Program-made: the position numbers and the translations under genes
The notes under the pieces: model-generated
The model's database searches: none
Seen by the model: only the letters and a program-made list of their open reading frames with translations
What the model was told of the DNA's origin: nothing
In this document: positions 9,569-18,759 of the stretch, one piece after another
Position numbering within the stretch: position 1 is the first letter of the stretch
Layout of the letters: the number at the start of each line of letters is the position of its first letter
Source: Phoronis australis
Lineage: Eukaryota; Phoronida; Phoronidae
Direction of reading: 5' to 3'
Assembly: GCA_002633005.1 (NCBI GenBank)
Contig: NMRA01001335.1
Location: 1-26,172, forward strand
Length of the DNA stretch: 26,172 bases

Positions 9569-9717
9569 TTTACTTTAAATTTCCAATCTTATCAAGGACA
9601 ATCTACCTCCCCCTGCGGTGGAATGGTTTTGTCTAGCATGTGAATCCAGCATAAAATCAAATGAATGACTTATTTACTTCCTTAAGTATTAATTACCTCT
9701 TTAAAGACAAGACACTT
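9569..9717 (+). repeat. R2 dispersed repeat, copy 1
   Basis: Begins immediately after R1. CCAATCTTATC, AATGGTTTTGTCTAGCATGT and CAAATGAATGAC blocks match 18760-18916 in the same orientation through TTAAAGACAAGACACT. It is non-coding. In copy 2 it is not next to R1, so R1 and R2 are independent repeats. Confidence 0.7.
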
Positions 9718-9883
9718 ATTAATCCTCACTGAGTAAAATTAATTGTTGCTCAACTTTTAATGATTCTCAGTGTCTAATTCAGTATTAATGCTTTATGAAA
9801 ATATGACTCATCCAGTAATATGTGGCTCACAAAGCACGGAAGATTTGAAGCAGACGCTTGAGAGATATCAATGTACAATTAAT

Positions 9884-10059
9884 CACGGGTGAGAAACAAC
9901 ATGACCGCCGGTCCTGTTAAATCGGACTGACTCACCCAAAACAGGACCGCCGGGGATCAAATAGGACCACCGCACCAGAAAATGGGACTGACGTATCTAA
10001 AAACATGACTGCCCCACCACAAAACAGGACCGCCCGGGAGTGAACATGACCGCCGGGCA
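9884..10059 (+). repeat. Inverted repeat, left arm
   Basis: 176 bp made of about eight degenerate 18-24-bp units with the core AAACAGGACCGCC / AACATGACCGCCGG / AATGGGACTGAC. It pairs with 13525-13691. The core resembles clustered protein-binding sites of transposon ends. Confidence 0.85.
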
Positions 10060-10084
10060 TTAAAGCATAACTCCCGCCACTCCA

Positions 10085-10092
10085 CTATAAAC
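10085..10092 (+). promoter_or_regulatory. Possible TATA element for the zinc-finger gene
   Basis: CTATAAAC lies 240 bp upstream of the zinc-finger ATG (10325) and 25 bp inside the left inverted repeat. The position is reasonable for a promoter, but no initiator is confirmed and TATA-like words are common in this AT-rich DNA. Confidence 0.2.
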
Positions 10093-10324
10093 AACTGAAA
10101 GAAGGTCCAAACAAGCACTATCATTCCGCACCTTGCATTAGACTTTCATAGCTGTTCGAGTCGAACCTGAACATTTTACGATCAGAAGGTAGCTAAAAAC
10201 TATATATACAATTAAAATTCATCTCTTTTGAGGGCTATTTTTGATTTTTGATAATAGAAGAAGTGTCCTATTTTTGCGCGTACACACTCTGGTAGACATA
10301 CGTGCAAAGTCACCAACAACGACA

Positions 10325-12085
10325 ATGTTGGACGTCGAGTTCCTCGTGTTGGAAGACCCCAGTGTTTTAAACATTTTGCGTGAGGCAAGTATGTACGTGT
10401 GTGTGATAATAAAATCTATGTACCACTGGATTTTGTAGTAATGCAGGTTTAGGCCAAATAGATATACCCCGTCGAGAGCGCGTGACAGATCACACGTGGG
10501 AATGTTAATATTGTTAACGTTGACCTAGTCGGCACGAGTTGCCTTTAGCTTACCTTGACAATGCAGTCACTAGAGTTGGATTAAACCCCATTGTCCTGGC
10601 TTAGTTCCGACTTCCTCATGGTGTACTTATCCCATGTTGTGTAATAATTGAGTAACAAACGTGCTCTGCATGCTTAGTGGTTAGCGGAATGGGGCCATGA
10701 TGCCCCCCAGTAACTTACGAACATGCAGTGAAAATTTCCCCAATTTTAGTTACCTCTATAATTTTTATGCTCTGTCGGCAATGCCTGGCTGTTGTATATG
10801 AAATGATATTTCAACACACACTTGATAACTACTAATCACTGATAATAAATATCTATTCCTGCAATGACAACTCTGTGCTTGCAGTGTACTACCATTTGTG
10901 AAAGTTAACCTAAATTTGACATATTACTTTTATACAGAATCTTTCACTGTTCAAGAAGCGTCACTATCTATCAATTCTATCCATGGGTGCTGTGAAGAAT
11001 CGGGTCGTCATGTAGACCAAATTGAGGCCAAAGCACTTGTTGTGCCCATACCTCACATTTCACGTGAGTTTTGATGCCATGGAGTCAACCTTTACAATTG
11101 TTTTGCTTTATTGTCTCACATCTATTCACTATCCATTCTAGAAAATATCTCACTTACTCTGGATAAATCAGATTCGATCAGACTACAATTTATTGACTTA
11201 TGCATAAATTCCTTTGTTTAAGAGGTTTCTGTTACCTTTTATGAAATGAATACCATGAAATTTAAATAAATCTAACTAAATCTAACTAAATAACCACTGT
11301 TTAATGTATGCTAACTGTTTCAGATGAGGAAAAATCACTCTTAGTAAGCAATCTTGAAATATACTGTAATTGATCTGACAAAATATGCATAAAAAATGTG
11401 AAATTGGAAACCTCAGATCCGACAGCTTTGAAGTCAATCTTTGAGATTTGCTTCATTTTTTTATGTTCTGTGCTTACTTGGGTCTTTTTTATTTTCAGGA
11501 AGTCATCGTTGCTCGGTTTGTATTAAGGAATTCACACACCGCAGCACATTGATCCGTCACTTTAAAGAACACGAGGGAAACTTGCCATTTCGGTGCCAAC
11601 TGTGTGACCGGCACTTCCACAACAAAGGGGCACGTGAAGATCATGAAAGAGGGAGCCACGAGGCCAAAAAAATACCGTGCAAAGTATGTGGGCGTACTTT
11701 TGCGTCACAGAGTGGCCTGCGGCGACATAGTGAGGTGCACTCACCCACTACATACCAGTGCAATGAGTGCAAGAAGTGTTTCGACAAGAAGAGCAACTTC
11801 CAGTCTCACCTGCGGACACACAGTCGTTCAGAGTGTAAGCTGTGCCACAAGACCTTCTCTAGAAAATCCCATCTAGAAAATCATGTTGTCTCGGCCCACA
11901 CTTCAGGCCCCCACTTCAGTTGTCATCATTGTGCCTTCACTACAAATCACCAGAGGTCATAGGCAAGACACCCGGCTACCCACAGTGACGTCAAGCCCCA
12001 CATGTGTAGCAAATGTGGCAAGGGGTTTTCCCGGAAAGGCTACACTTTACAACATGAGAAATCATGCCAAGGACTGGGCAATTAA
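10325..12085 (+). CDS. C2H2 zinc-finger protein, three exons, in-frame stop in finger 6
   Basis: Exons 10325-10379, 10938-11063 and 11499-12085, with introns GT-AG (GTGAGG...TATACAG; GTGAGT...TTTTCAG). All junctions are phase 1 and stay in frame, giving 255 codons plus TAA. The N-terminus starts MLDVEFLVLEDPSVLNIL. Exon 3 encodes seven fingers at about residues 65-85, 93-114, 121-141, 148-168, 173-194, 202-222 and 230-250. The last is CCHC. Codon 215 (11960-11962) is TAG at the hydrophobic-core leucine position of finger 6, leaving a 214-residue product with five intact fingers. Linkers are not the classic TGEKP. It is probably a sequence-specific DNA-binding nuclear protein; its target is unknown. 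The first exon starts 265 bp inside the left inverted repeat, so it may be a transposon gene or captured cargo. Confidence 0.8.
11960..11962 (+). other. In-frame TAG inside zinc finger 6
   Basis: The frame continues for 40 more codons through the second half of finger 6 (ARHPATH) and a full finger 7 to TAA at 12083-12085. Spacing C-X2-C-X12-H-X3-H is kept exactly when the stop is counted as one residue. Leucine is normal at that place, and TTG to TAG is one base change. No splice pair around it could remove it: the only AG nearby would leave a 28-nt intron. Confidence 0.85.
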
Positions 12086-12404
12086 CATTGTGTCTTCATT
12101 TTAATGTATTTTCCATAAGTTTTATTTTGTAGCTTACTTTTTGTTATGCATGCACATGTTTTCATTTGCAAGTTCTTTATATAGTCATCTCTCTCAGGAC
12201 ATGAGATGTCCGTCCGCAGCAGTTATTGCGTTGACGTCTAGAGGAGCTCTGGAATTTTAACTTGATTGCTTTGTCTGAACTTGGAATTCTTTTTAATCTC
12301 AAAATGGTGTATGGAATTTTGTTTGTAAACTTGTACATGTTGTTAATCGCACAAGCCATATTTCTCCGGGCAGTTTTCATCACCAAACCATCGGCGTCAC
12401 GGGC

Positions 12405-12410
12405 AATAAA
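12405..12410 (+). terminator. Poly(A) signal of the zinc-finger gene
   Basis: AATAAA 320 bp after the last stop codon, on the coding strand, in sequence without other coding potential. It is the first canonical signal downstream of the gene. Confidence 0.5.
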
Positions 12411-12870
12411 ATGTAATCTACTGGAATAGATCTATAGTTTTCTGTTGAGACCAGACTGACCAGAGGTCCAGACAGTCTCTCACGATGATTTAGTGTTATG
12501 TAAGAACATGAGCGTGGCGGCTAAGAAAATGAGCATGGTGGACAATCTGTCACCTTTAGTACGGCACCGATAGTCCTGATGTTAAAGTTGGGGGATTAGG
12601 AGTTCAACTGAACAATGGGCGTCATAACAGGATAAGGTAATAAATTTTAATGTCATTAAAATGGAGAAAAGTAAGTATAAATATATTATATTTCTAAGTA
12701 CCATGGTTGGTCCAAATCAACTCAAAAACATTAGCACAAGCACTGCTAGAACAAAAAATGCGTAGCAAACTCACTCAGGTTGATCTGTATTTCTTGAACC
12801 GCATGTGGAACACAGCTCCCAGTCAGGAGTTTCTGAATGACTGCAGTGAACACTGACACTGTGAGCTATG
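12411..12870. other. No gene; spacer between convergent genes
   Basis: Contains two tandem-like words, AACATGAGCGTGGCGGCTAA and AAAATGAGCATGGTGG (12506-12543). They weakly resemble the CATGACCGCCGG motif of the inverted-repeat arms. Otherwise unremarkable AT-rich sequence. Confidence 0.4.
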
Positions 12871-12872
12871 CC

Positions 12873-13205
12873 TTAGGCTATGGTTCTGGTCTTGGAATTA
12901 CTCGACTCATCTGTTTCTGCCGTGAGTCCAAAACGGTCACAGACTCCTACTAACATGGAATGAGAATGACTGGAGTTCGCTTGATCAGCCCGACCTTGCT
13001 GCTGATGACCGCAGCATTCACATATTCCAAAGCCCAACGATGAATGCGAGTGGGACTCATCGGCATCGGATTCAGATGGCTCGTTGAATAGAGTCCGCTT
13101 TGATGTTGGCGTTGACGACCGAAACTTCACTGGAACGTGTCGAACTAGCGCCGAAATAGGTGAAAACAATTGATGTCTTTTGTTTCCCCTACTACGTGCT
13201 TCCAT
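12873..13205 (-). CDS. Serine/histidine-rich small protein or 5' exon, unidentified
   Basis: An ATG at 13205 opens 110 codons on the minus strand, starting MEARSRGNKRHQLFSPISAL. It has a basic N-terminus and an acidic Ser/His-rich remainder. Two internal repeats share SHSHS-x-L-x2-G-[IV]-C-x3-G, with GICECCG in the first and GVCDRFG in the second. The codon-level composition looks protein-like. It lies 320 bp inside the right inverted repeat, convergent with the zinc-finger gene, mirroring that gene's position at the other end. No family is recognised. It might be a single-exon ORF or the first exon of a longer gene. Confidence 0.4.
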   Translation of the reverse strand: MEARSRGNKRHQLFSPISALVRHVPVKFRSSTPTSKRTLFNEPSESDADESHSHSSLGFGICECCGHQQQGRADQANSSHSHSMLVGVCDRFGLTAETDESSNSKTRTIA

Positions 13206-13524
13206 CAGGCAATAGCATTCAGATGTTCAGGCGTTATAAAACAACGGACAGAGTAAACAATGAAAGCAAACTATTTTTTTATGAAAATGGCACGCCGATA
13301 CCCTCTGGCCCAAAGACCACAACATTTAACTCAAAACGAAGCATGTTGCGCATTTTTGTCTATATAAACATAATTTTATCCACTGAGTCAGTTATAGAAC
13401 AAATTAATTTCAGTCTTTTAATGTAACGTTTTAGTCAAGTCAAAAAATGCGTTCGAGGATAACTGGTTCTCAGGTAAACTATTGTCGTAACCAGTATGAC
13501 ACACAACCATTGATAATAATATTT
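13206..13524. other. No gene recognised; candidate 5' region of the minus-strand ORF
   Basis: AT-rich. A short open frame on the plus strand (13160-13426) appears to be a shadow. The stretch shows no similarity to the matching inner flank of the left inverted repeat. Confidence 0.35.
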
Positions 13525-13691
13525 TGTCCGGCGGTCATGTTCAGTCCCTGGCGGTCCTGTTTTGTTGTGGGGCAGTCACGTTTTTAGTTGCGTCAGTCTG
13601 GTGCAGTGGTCCCATTTGATCCCCGGATGTCCTGTTTTGGGTGAGTCGGTCCGATTTGGAGGACCGGCGGCCATGTTGTTTCTCACCCGTG
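13525..13691 (-). repeat. Inverted repeat, right arm
   Basis: The reverse complement matches 9884-10059 throughout, including CGGGTGAGAAACAACATG, GACTCACCCAAAACAGGAC and GACTGCCCCAC. One unit differs by an 8-bp indel. A 145-codon open frame that runs through this arm (13562-13999) is repeat sequence and not a gene. Confidence 0.85.
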
Positions 13692-14152
13692 TCAATGCTA
13701 GCTGCTATTTGCTGCTATTCTCACCACGTCAACTTGATCAATTTTTAAGATCCAATAACTTTCACTACATCGCTATCTTGAGCCACACGATCACCATGTT
13801 TGCTAACTTGTGCAACGTGGTCACCACATCAATGTCTCAAGAGACATGGTCATTTCTAAGTGAGGACGTCAAGTGTCTTCCTTCTCCCAGAATTTTCAGT
13901 ATATATTGGAAGTGCAGCGGCATTGTTGTAACCAGCAGTAGCCATAGTGGTCAGCGTTGCGATAGCTGCTTGGGCCAGAGGAACGATTCCTTCCTTTGAC
14001 CCTGAGAAATCCAAAATACGACTCAACGATAACTTTCCAATGCCACTGTTTAACCATTCATTAGCTGACCCATCTCCTCTATAACGTCTTATTCTCATCT
14101 GCATAACTCATCCTCCTGCCATACCCCAAGCCCACTAACATCATTAAGAGCA

Positions 14153-14569
14153 ATGATGGGCATTGAAACTTGTACTGAATGCCTACTCAAAGATGAAAGG
14201 ATTCATGTACTGAATAACTATATCCTGCAGCTCGAGTCACATGTGAAGTGCTGGCAAGAAAGAAGCCAGTCATTGCAAAGACTACTAGGTTATAGCACTT
14301 TTGCCTACTGCTCAAGATGTATTCTGAAGGGTCTTCAGTTCGAAGGTTCTGTTGTCAAAAGGTTCAACAATGTTTACTTTCAGAAAAAGGAAGTACAAAG
14401 ACTACAGTTTTCAAGAGTTCAGGTCATATTTTATGTCTGTCACTTGTTTGTTAACAATAAATATACGGCCTTGTATATAATCTACAATTATGTTGTTGCA
14501 CTGTTAGCTAGCTTAGAGAGTGCTTCGCAGTTTGTACATAATATTAAGACTGATCCTCATACAGAGTAA
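14153..14569 (+). CDS. Small cysteine-containing coiled-coil ORF, unidentified
   Basis: ATGATG at 14153-14158 opens a frame starting MMGIETCTECLLKDERIHVL. A CxxC pair (residues 7-10) is followed by a heptad-like stretch (LNNYILQLESHVKCWQERSQ), another CxxC (CSRC) and then a hydrophobic segment that looks less like protein. Only the first ~70 residues are convincing. The true exon may end at a splice site within it. The frame lies outside the inverted-repeat unit. Confidence 0.3.
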   Translation: MMGIETCTECLLKDERIHVLNNYILQLESHVKCWQERSQSLQRLLGYSTFAYCSRCILKGLQFEGSVVKRFNNVYFQKKEVQRLQFSRVQVIFYVCHLFVNNKYTALYIIYNYVVALLASLESASQFVHNIKTDPHTE

Positions 14570-14875
14570 TCTAGGGATATGATTGGCACTTCCTAGGTCA
14601 TTATCCTATGCATTTTTGGACTTTTTTCTAGGCATTTCTTCAGATATTTTGCATTATGTGTAAGTCCTGTGTGGTTGCATAATATGTGATTTTGATGGGG
14701 ACAGCACTTACATTTTTTGCCTGTGTACGTTGTGGGTTGCATTCCTGGATTCCACAACTTATCATATTTTCCTTCAGTTGGTGTTAATGATTTGAGTACT
14801 AAGTATTTTTTTCATCCAGCAGTGCTTGTGTTTTGGGCCTTCACAAAGTAGATGTGCCAAAGAACAGATACCGCA

Positions 14876-14985
14876 ATGATGGCTAATCAACCAACTGGTG
14901 ATCAAGATAAAAAGGAGAAGCAACATGGTGGTGGTGATGGTAAAGAAGTCATTGTTATTGAAAGACGTTTACCAGGGCAACCAAG
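14876..14985 (+). CDS. Possible first coding exon, start upstream of R1 copy 2
   Basis: ATG ATG at 14876-14881 (second ATG in good context, ATGATGGCT) starts 36 codons reading ANQPTGDQDKKEKQHGGGDG and then KEVIVIERRLPGQP. The exon ends at a consensus donor CCAAG|GTGAGT (intron from 14986). The first half is unique, while the second half, donor and intron belong to the R1 repeat also found at 9204. At 9204 the unique first half, with its ATG, is missing. No downstream exon could be linked. Unidentified. Confidence 0.35.
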
Positions 14986-15289
14986 GTGAGTATGGTGTAT
15001 TTCACTTGCTCGTGTCATCAACAGGAGGGAGTTGATAAGCATTCAATTTCCAAGTGTGTTGCATATATCACGGGTTTCTGCCTCTTACGATCATACTTTT
15101 ACTGATCCAACACCTCTTCGAACCTAAGGGTCAGATTGAAGAAGGCTTGAAAACATACAAAGAATTGTGCAATATCAGTGCAATATGTTACTGGAATTTT
15201 TGACAAAAAATGAAAGTGTTCTGTGGGCTGAGAACCAAGAGGCCAAGTAAAAGGAAATATGAATCAATTTTTTTGTCTGGATTGAAAGC
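14923..15289 (+). repeat. R1 dispersed repeat, copy 2
   Basis: Matches 9204-9568 in the same orientation, including ATTCAATTTCCAAG, TTTCTGCCTCTTACGATCA and GGGTCAGATTGAAGAAGGCT. With copy 1 it lies on either side of the inverted-repeat unit 9884-13691. Confidence 0.75.
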
Positions 15290-15751
15290 AAAGGAAAGAG
15301 ACATTCTGGCAACAAAAAACAAAAACCTGAAAATAGCTCACTAGTTCAGTCAAAGCATAGGAAGCGAAGATGTATGTATTGTTGTGACGGGCACACCCTC
15401 CCTTTGTGAATTATAGAGTTACCGTTTGTGCTACTTTTTAAGTTGACTCTACTTGTAGGGGTGTTCTATTATGTCACCCATGTTTTAGACTCAGTTCTCC
15501 TCTTTAGCCAGGATATTGGCATGTGTGGTTCTCAAGGAAGGTTAAAGAATCCATATATATCAAGACCAACAAGCCTTCCATGAATCGAGATCAAGAATTA
15601 CAGCTTCCACCTATCTACGACATCGTACTACTTCCGGTTGACTTTCTTTACACTGGAAAAATTTTTAATTTTCCTTTTTAATACGTAAACTAGGAACCTT
15701 TTCGTTCTTCCAATGAAGGATCATCGTAGTTGACATAAATTATGACTTTGG
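15290..15751. other. No recognisable gene
   Basis: No long frame on either strand. The last 150 bp could be the 5' leader of the LINE-like ORF1 that follows. No internal promoter motif is evident. Confidence 0.4.
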
Positions 15752-16400
15752 ATGGAAAAATTCTCCATTCTGCACGGAATTACAGATTCAGTTTTGCTCT
15801 CACAGGAAGAGGTCTCAGACCTCAAAAAAGAGATTAAAGAACTGGCAAGTGCTGTGAGAAGCAACGATATGAATACAAGATTTATGGATAAAATAACAGA
15901 TCCGGAGAAACTATTGAGCAAAGACAAAAAGATAGCTAAGTTGGAAGACAGATTGGACGATGCTGAACAATATTCACGAATGGAAAACCTTATCATTCAA
16001 GGTCTTGAATACCAGCATAAGTCTTATGTCAGTGCTAAGAAGTCTGATGCACCTAATCAAGAAGAACTTACCCCGCTGGAAAATCAAGTAATAAAGAAGC
16101 TACAACAGTATGACATTGCATTGGACGGAAACGAAATATCTACAATCCAACTCCTTAAAACAAAACCGACAAAACCTAAGAAGATTGTAAATAAGATTCA
16201 AGAATTAAAGAAAAAGCAGGAAATATTGAAGCAAGGTAGAAAGCTGAAGAGGTCGGATATTTACTGCAATCAATTCTGAATTATCGTACACCGCGAGACA
16301 GCTCAAAAGGTAAGGGAAATAGAGGGTACTTGGACACAGAACCGAAAAATCTTCATCAAAGTGAAAAGCAACCATAACGAAGCAAGCACTATTCATCATA
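15752..16400 (+). pseudogene. LINE-type ORF1-like coiled-coil RNA-binding protein, frameshifted
   Basis: An ATG at 15752 opens 175 codons. A Lys/Glu-rich coiled coil (residues about 15-75, including KKIAKLEDRLDDAEQYSRME) leads into NLIIQGLEYQHKSY and then LKQGRKLKRSDIYCNQ. This is the layout of ORF1 proteins of endonuclease/reverse-transcriptase retroelements: coiled coil, RRM-like domain, C-terminal domain. The frame stops at 16279, but homology continues in other frames, with ARQLKR and then EGTWTQNRKIFIKVK up to about 16400. At least two frameshifts and two stops therefore break the C-terminal part. In the family this protein binds the element's RNA. No reverse-transcriptase ORF follows, so this is a truncated dead copy. 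Confidence 0.65.
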
Positions 16401-16496
16401 TTCAGAACCCCTTCCCACTGGGTCTTTTGGCCCTTACCTGTGGCCCGAAATGCCCATACTATTCAGTCCCTCTGCTCCCTGTTCTTTCTCTTTCAG

Positions 16497-17180
16497 ATGC
16501 CTCGCAAATCCTCTCGCTCCACTTACTCACCATACGCTCGCCCGTCACCGTCTTCACAGGCAACCACACCAGACGACTCCAGTACTCAGCCGACTCCAGA
16601 CATCTCCACCATTGCGGCATCCGTCATCACTCAGCTACGGGAGGACCCATCCCTATTGCTGCCATCAACTCCTGTATCATCGACTGCTTCATCATCCTCT
16701 GCCACGCCTGCACCAGCACCTCAACCTGATGCCATCTCCTCACCTGAACTTCGACCACTACCACCTACTTTACCTCACAGCCTGCCGCCACTTTCCAGTA
16801 ATGACCATTTACCATTAGGTTTTAACCTGGATGATAAGGTTTGTAGCCTTATTGTCACCGACCAATTTGTAGACTTTTACCATTTGCTCCACCCCACTCA
16901 CTCCTCCTCCGTCCTGTCCATCACTCTCCAGGACGACCACCAGGTTATTACCTCCAACCCCAAATGCAAATCTCTACAAAATCCAACGAATGATTCCTCG
17001 CATTTCTACTCTATATGTCCATCTACACCACCTCTCACCCTCACCAGTCCCCCCACTTGTGTAAATATACCCAGACCATTTTGCACTGTTGCGTTCCACC
17101 CGAATGGGCATGACCTGTCTTACAACATCTCTTGTGGTGCTTTTTTATTGCCCATCTTACCAGAGATTACCATTTTTATG
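16497..17180 (+). pseudogene. Retroelement gag-like ORF, degenerate
   Basis: ATG at 16497 directly follows a pyrimidine-rich acceptor-like sequence (GTTCTTTCTCTTTCAG). The N-terminus is Ser/Pro/Thr-rich (MPRKSSRSTYSPYARPSPSS, low complexity to about residue 105). It leads into PLGFNLDDKVCSLIVTDQFV DFYHLL, resembling the conserved domain of capsid-like ORFs in invertebrate retroelements, often beside tyrosine-recombinase or reverse-transcriptase genes; this placing is from memory. Near 16985 the homologous reading moves to another frame (FLAFLLYMSIYTTSHPHQ), with TGA codons at 16991 and near 17113 where Trp would fit. No reverse transcriptase, integrase or long terminal repeat is seen. Confidence 0.5.
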
Positions 17181-17294
17181 TTATTTATCTGTATTCATTA
17201 TATTGTGATTGTATTAGTCATAATTAATGACCTTATATCGCCTACCTCCGTCTCCTTTTTCATCTCTGGTAACGAGCTTGCGACGCACATATAA

Positions 17295-18330
17295 TTTAAC
17301 TATTATTCGGGACATATGTCGATCATAAATAGTATTTCACTTGTTAAATTTATTTATTAGAAGCATATGGACCCGTCTTAATCCTTTCCCCCTCATTTCG
17401 GACTATTCCATTATTTGTGTAGGACTACATTGTTTTCCCAGCCTTGGTGTGTTGTTATCTCTGCCTCGAGTTAGTCTTGGCTCTCATAGGCTGATGATTG
17501 CCACGTGTCCTTAGACGTTTTTCTTAAATGTAGTCGAATTATTGTCACTTTAGGGTCGAATCAATCGCATGAATGATAGCAAGAATTGAGAGACCTACTG
17601 TTGGATGTCGCCAAGCAAGAACCTGAGTCTAGTATTTAGGCTACCAGCGCTCACTTTATTGGATCATTACTGAGAACCATCGGAACTTCCATCATGGTGC
17701 CAGAGTATTCACTAAACCGTTGCCTAAAAATTGAGTCATTACACAGTTTTTAGTACTCACTACATAGATCAGTGGGAAACATTTTACAAAACCGTCTAAG
17801 TACTTTTTTGAAGGTCTGTTCATTTGTCCATTTTAAGATGGTTCACATTGATATTACCAGAGCCTCAAAGACTCCTACAGCTACTTTAGTTTGGAGTCTC
17901 CCATTGGTTTAAACAGATGTACAGCCATATAATTGAAATCCCTTTTTGAAGAAAAACAAAAATTTGGCCAAGTGACTTAAATCAAATCTCTGTTGCAAAT
18001 CTCATCCAAAACCAACCAAATGTCAATTTGCGAAACTATTGGCGAGTTCATAGTCTGCGCCGTGTCTCACTGTGTGTGTCACCAGCTTATACTCTGTGGT
18101 GGCATTACTGCGTGATTTTATCTTCACTTGAGAATGAAACAAGTAAGTTTTGAAATATCGTGTATCTTTTAATTATGTCGCTAGGTCAGTTACTGTATCT
18201 ACATTCAGTTGAGAGTAGTTTTGTTCAGAAAGTATGAACGTAACGGAATGAAGACTGTGAACAATGAAAAGTGTCGTGCATTTAACAAATTCTGTATAAC
18301 CGAAAACTTGCTCCCGAAGTACAGTCTGCA
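17295..18330. other. No recognisable gene
   Basis: AT-rich sequence with no long open frame. GTAAGT-type donors occur (near 18141), but no exon could be assembled. No match to the other repeats in this window. Confidence 0.5.
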
Positions 18331-18333
18331 ATA

Positions 18334-18567
18334 ATGAAAATAGTTCTATACATTTTGATTGTCCAATGGGATGTCAATAGTCACCAACCAGTTGTTGCTT
18401 ATGATCTACAAGAGACAAATGTAACTACTCAGTTCCTTATCAATTCTGCAAAAACGCCGAAACAGCATGAAACTGTATTTTACCAAATTAAATGCTTTCA
18501 GGATCTCCAAGTGCTTTGTCTGGATGAAGGTGTGTACTTGCCTAACACAAACTGCAAAGAAATATGA
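18334..18567 (+). CDS. Small ORF, unidentified
   Basis: An ATG at 18334 gives 77 codons beginning MKIVLYILIVQWDVNSHQPV. The hydrophobic start could act as a signal peptide, and the middle (AYDLQETNVTTQFLINSAKT) is plausible protein. A weak donor (GAAG|GTGTGT, near 18529) could end it earlier as an exon. There is no recognised domain, so it may be chance. Confidence 0.22.
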   Translation: MKIVLYILIVQWDVNSHQPVVAYDLQETNVTTQFLINSAKTPKQHETVFYQIKCFQDLQVLCLDEGVYLPNTNCKEI

Positions 18568-18759
18568 CGTCACTGAGGCCAGAGACTGATCAGAATGGGT
18601 CTATCGGACATCAGGCATACAGAAATTTTATCTTGTGGCAACATGGACATCTTGGGAGACACGTGGGCAGTTAAAAAACTACAAGACTTGTTGAATTTCA
18701 AAAACCTGGCTTGGCCAATGTTGCAAACAGTCCAAGTATAGGCCAAAAACAAGTCTGAC

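Larger units (their letters stand above)
9884..13691. mobile_element. 3.8-kb segment bounded by ~170-bp inverted repeats, carrying a zinc-finger gene
   Basis: The left arm (9884-10059) and right arm (13525-13691) are inverted copies matching at about 85 percent over their whole length. They share the outer end CACGGGTGAGAAACAACATG. Between them lie the three-exon zinc-finger gene (plus strand) and a serine/histidine-rich ORF (minus strand), converging tail to tail. Long inverted ends made of short internal repeats are typical of foldback-like DNA transposons. No transposase is recognised inside, so it could be non-autonomous, a gene-capturing element, or two oppositely inserted repeats flanking a host gene. 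No clear target-site duplication: TCAATG occurs just outside both arms, but at unequal distance. Confidence 0.55.

Noticed and set aside
10380-10390. GC-AG donor (GAG|GCAAGT) for zinc-finger exon 1
   Set aside because: It would enter exon 2 in a frame that stops. The GTGAGG donor at 10380 keeps the frame.
11562-12104. Other frames overlapping the zinc-finger exon on both strands
   Set aside because: Shadows; the frame with Cys/His finger spacing and matching splice phases is clear.
9868-13697. TCAATG as target-site duplication of the inverted-repeat unit
   Set aside because: It abuts the right arm but lies about a dozen bases from the left arm, so it does not fit a simple insertion.
13562-13999. 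145-codon open frame on the plus strand
   Set aside because: Its first half is the right inverted-repeat arm, and the remainder has no domain or coding signature.
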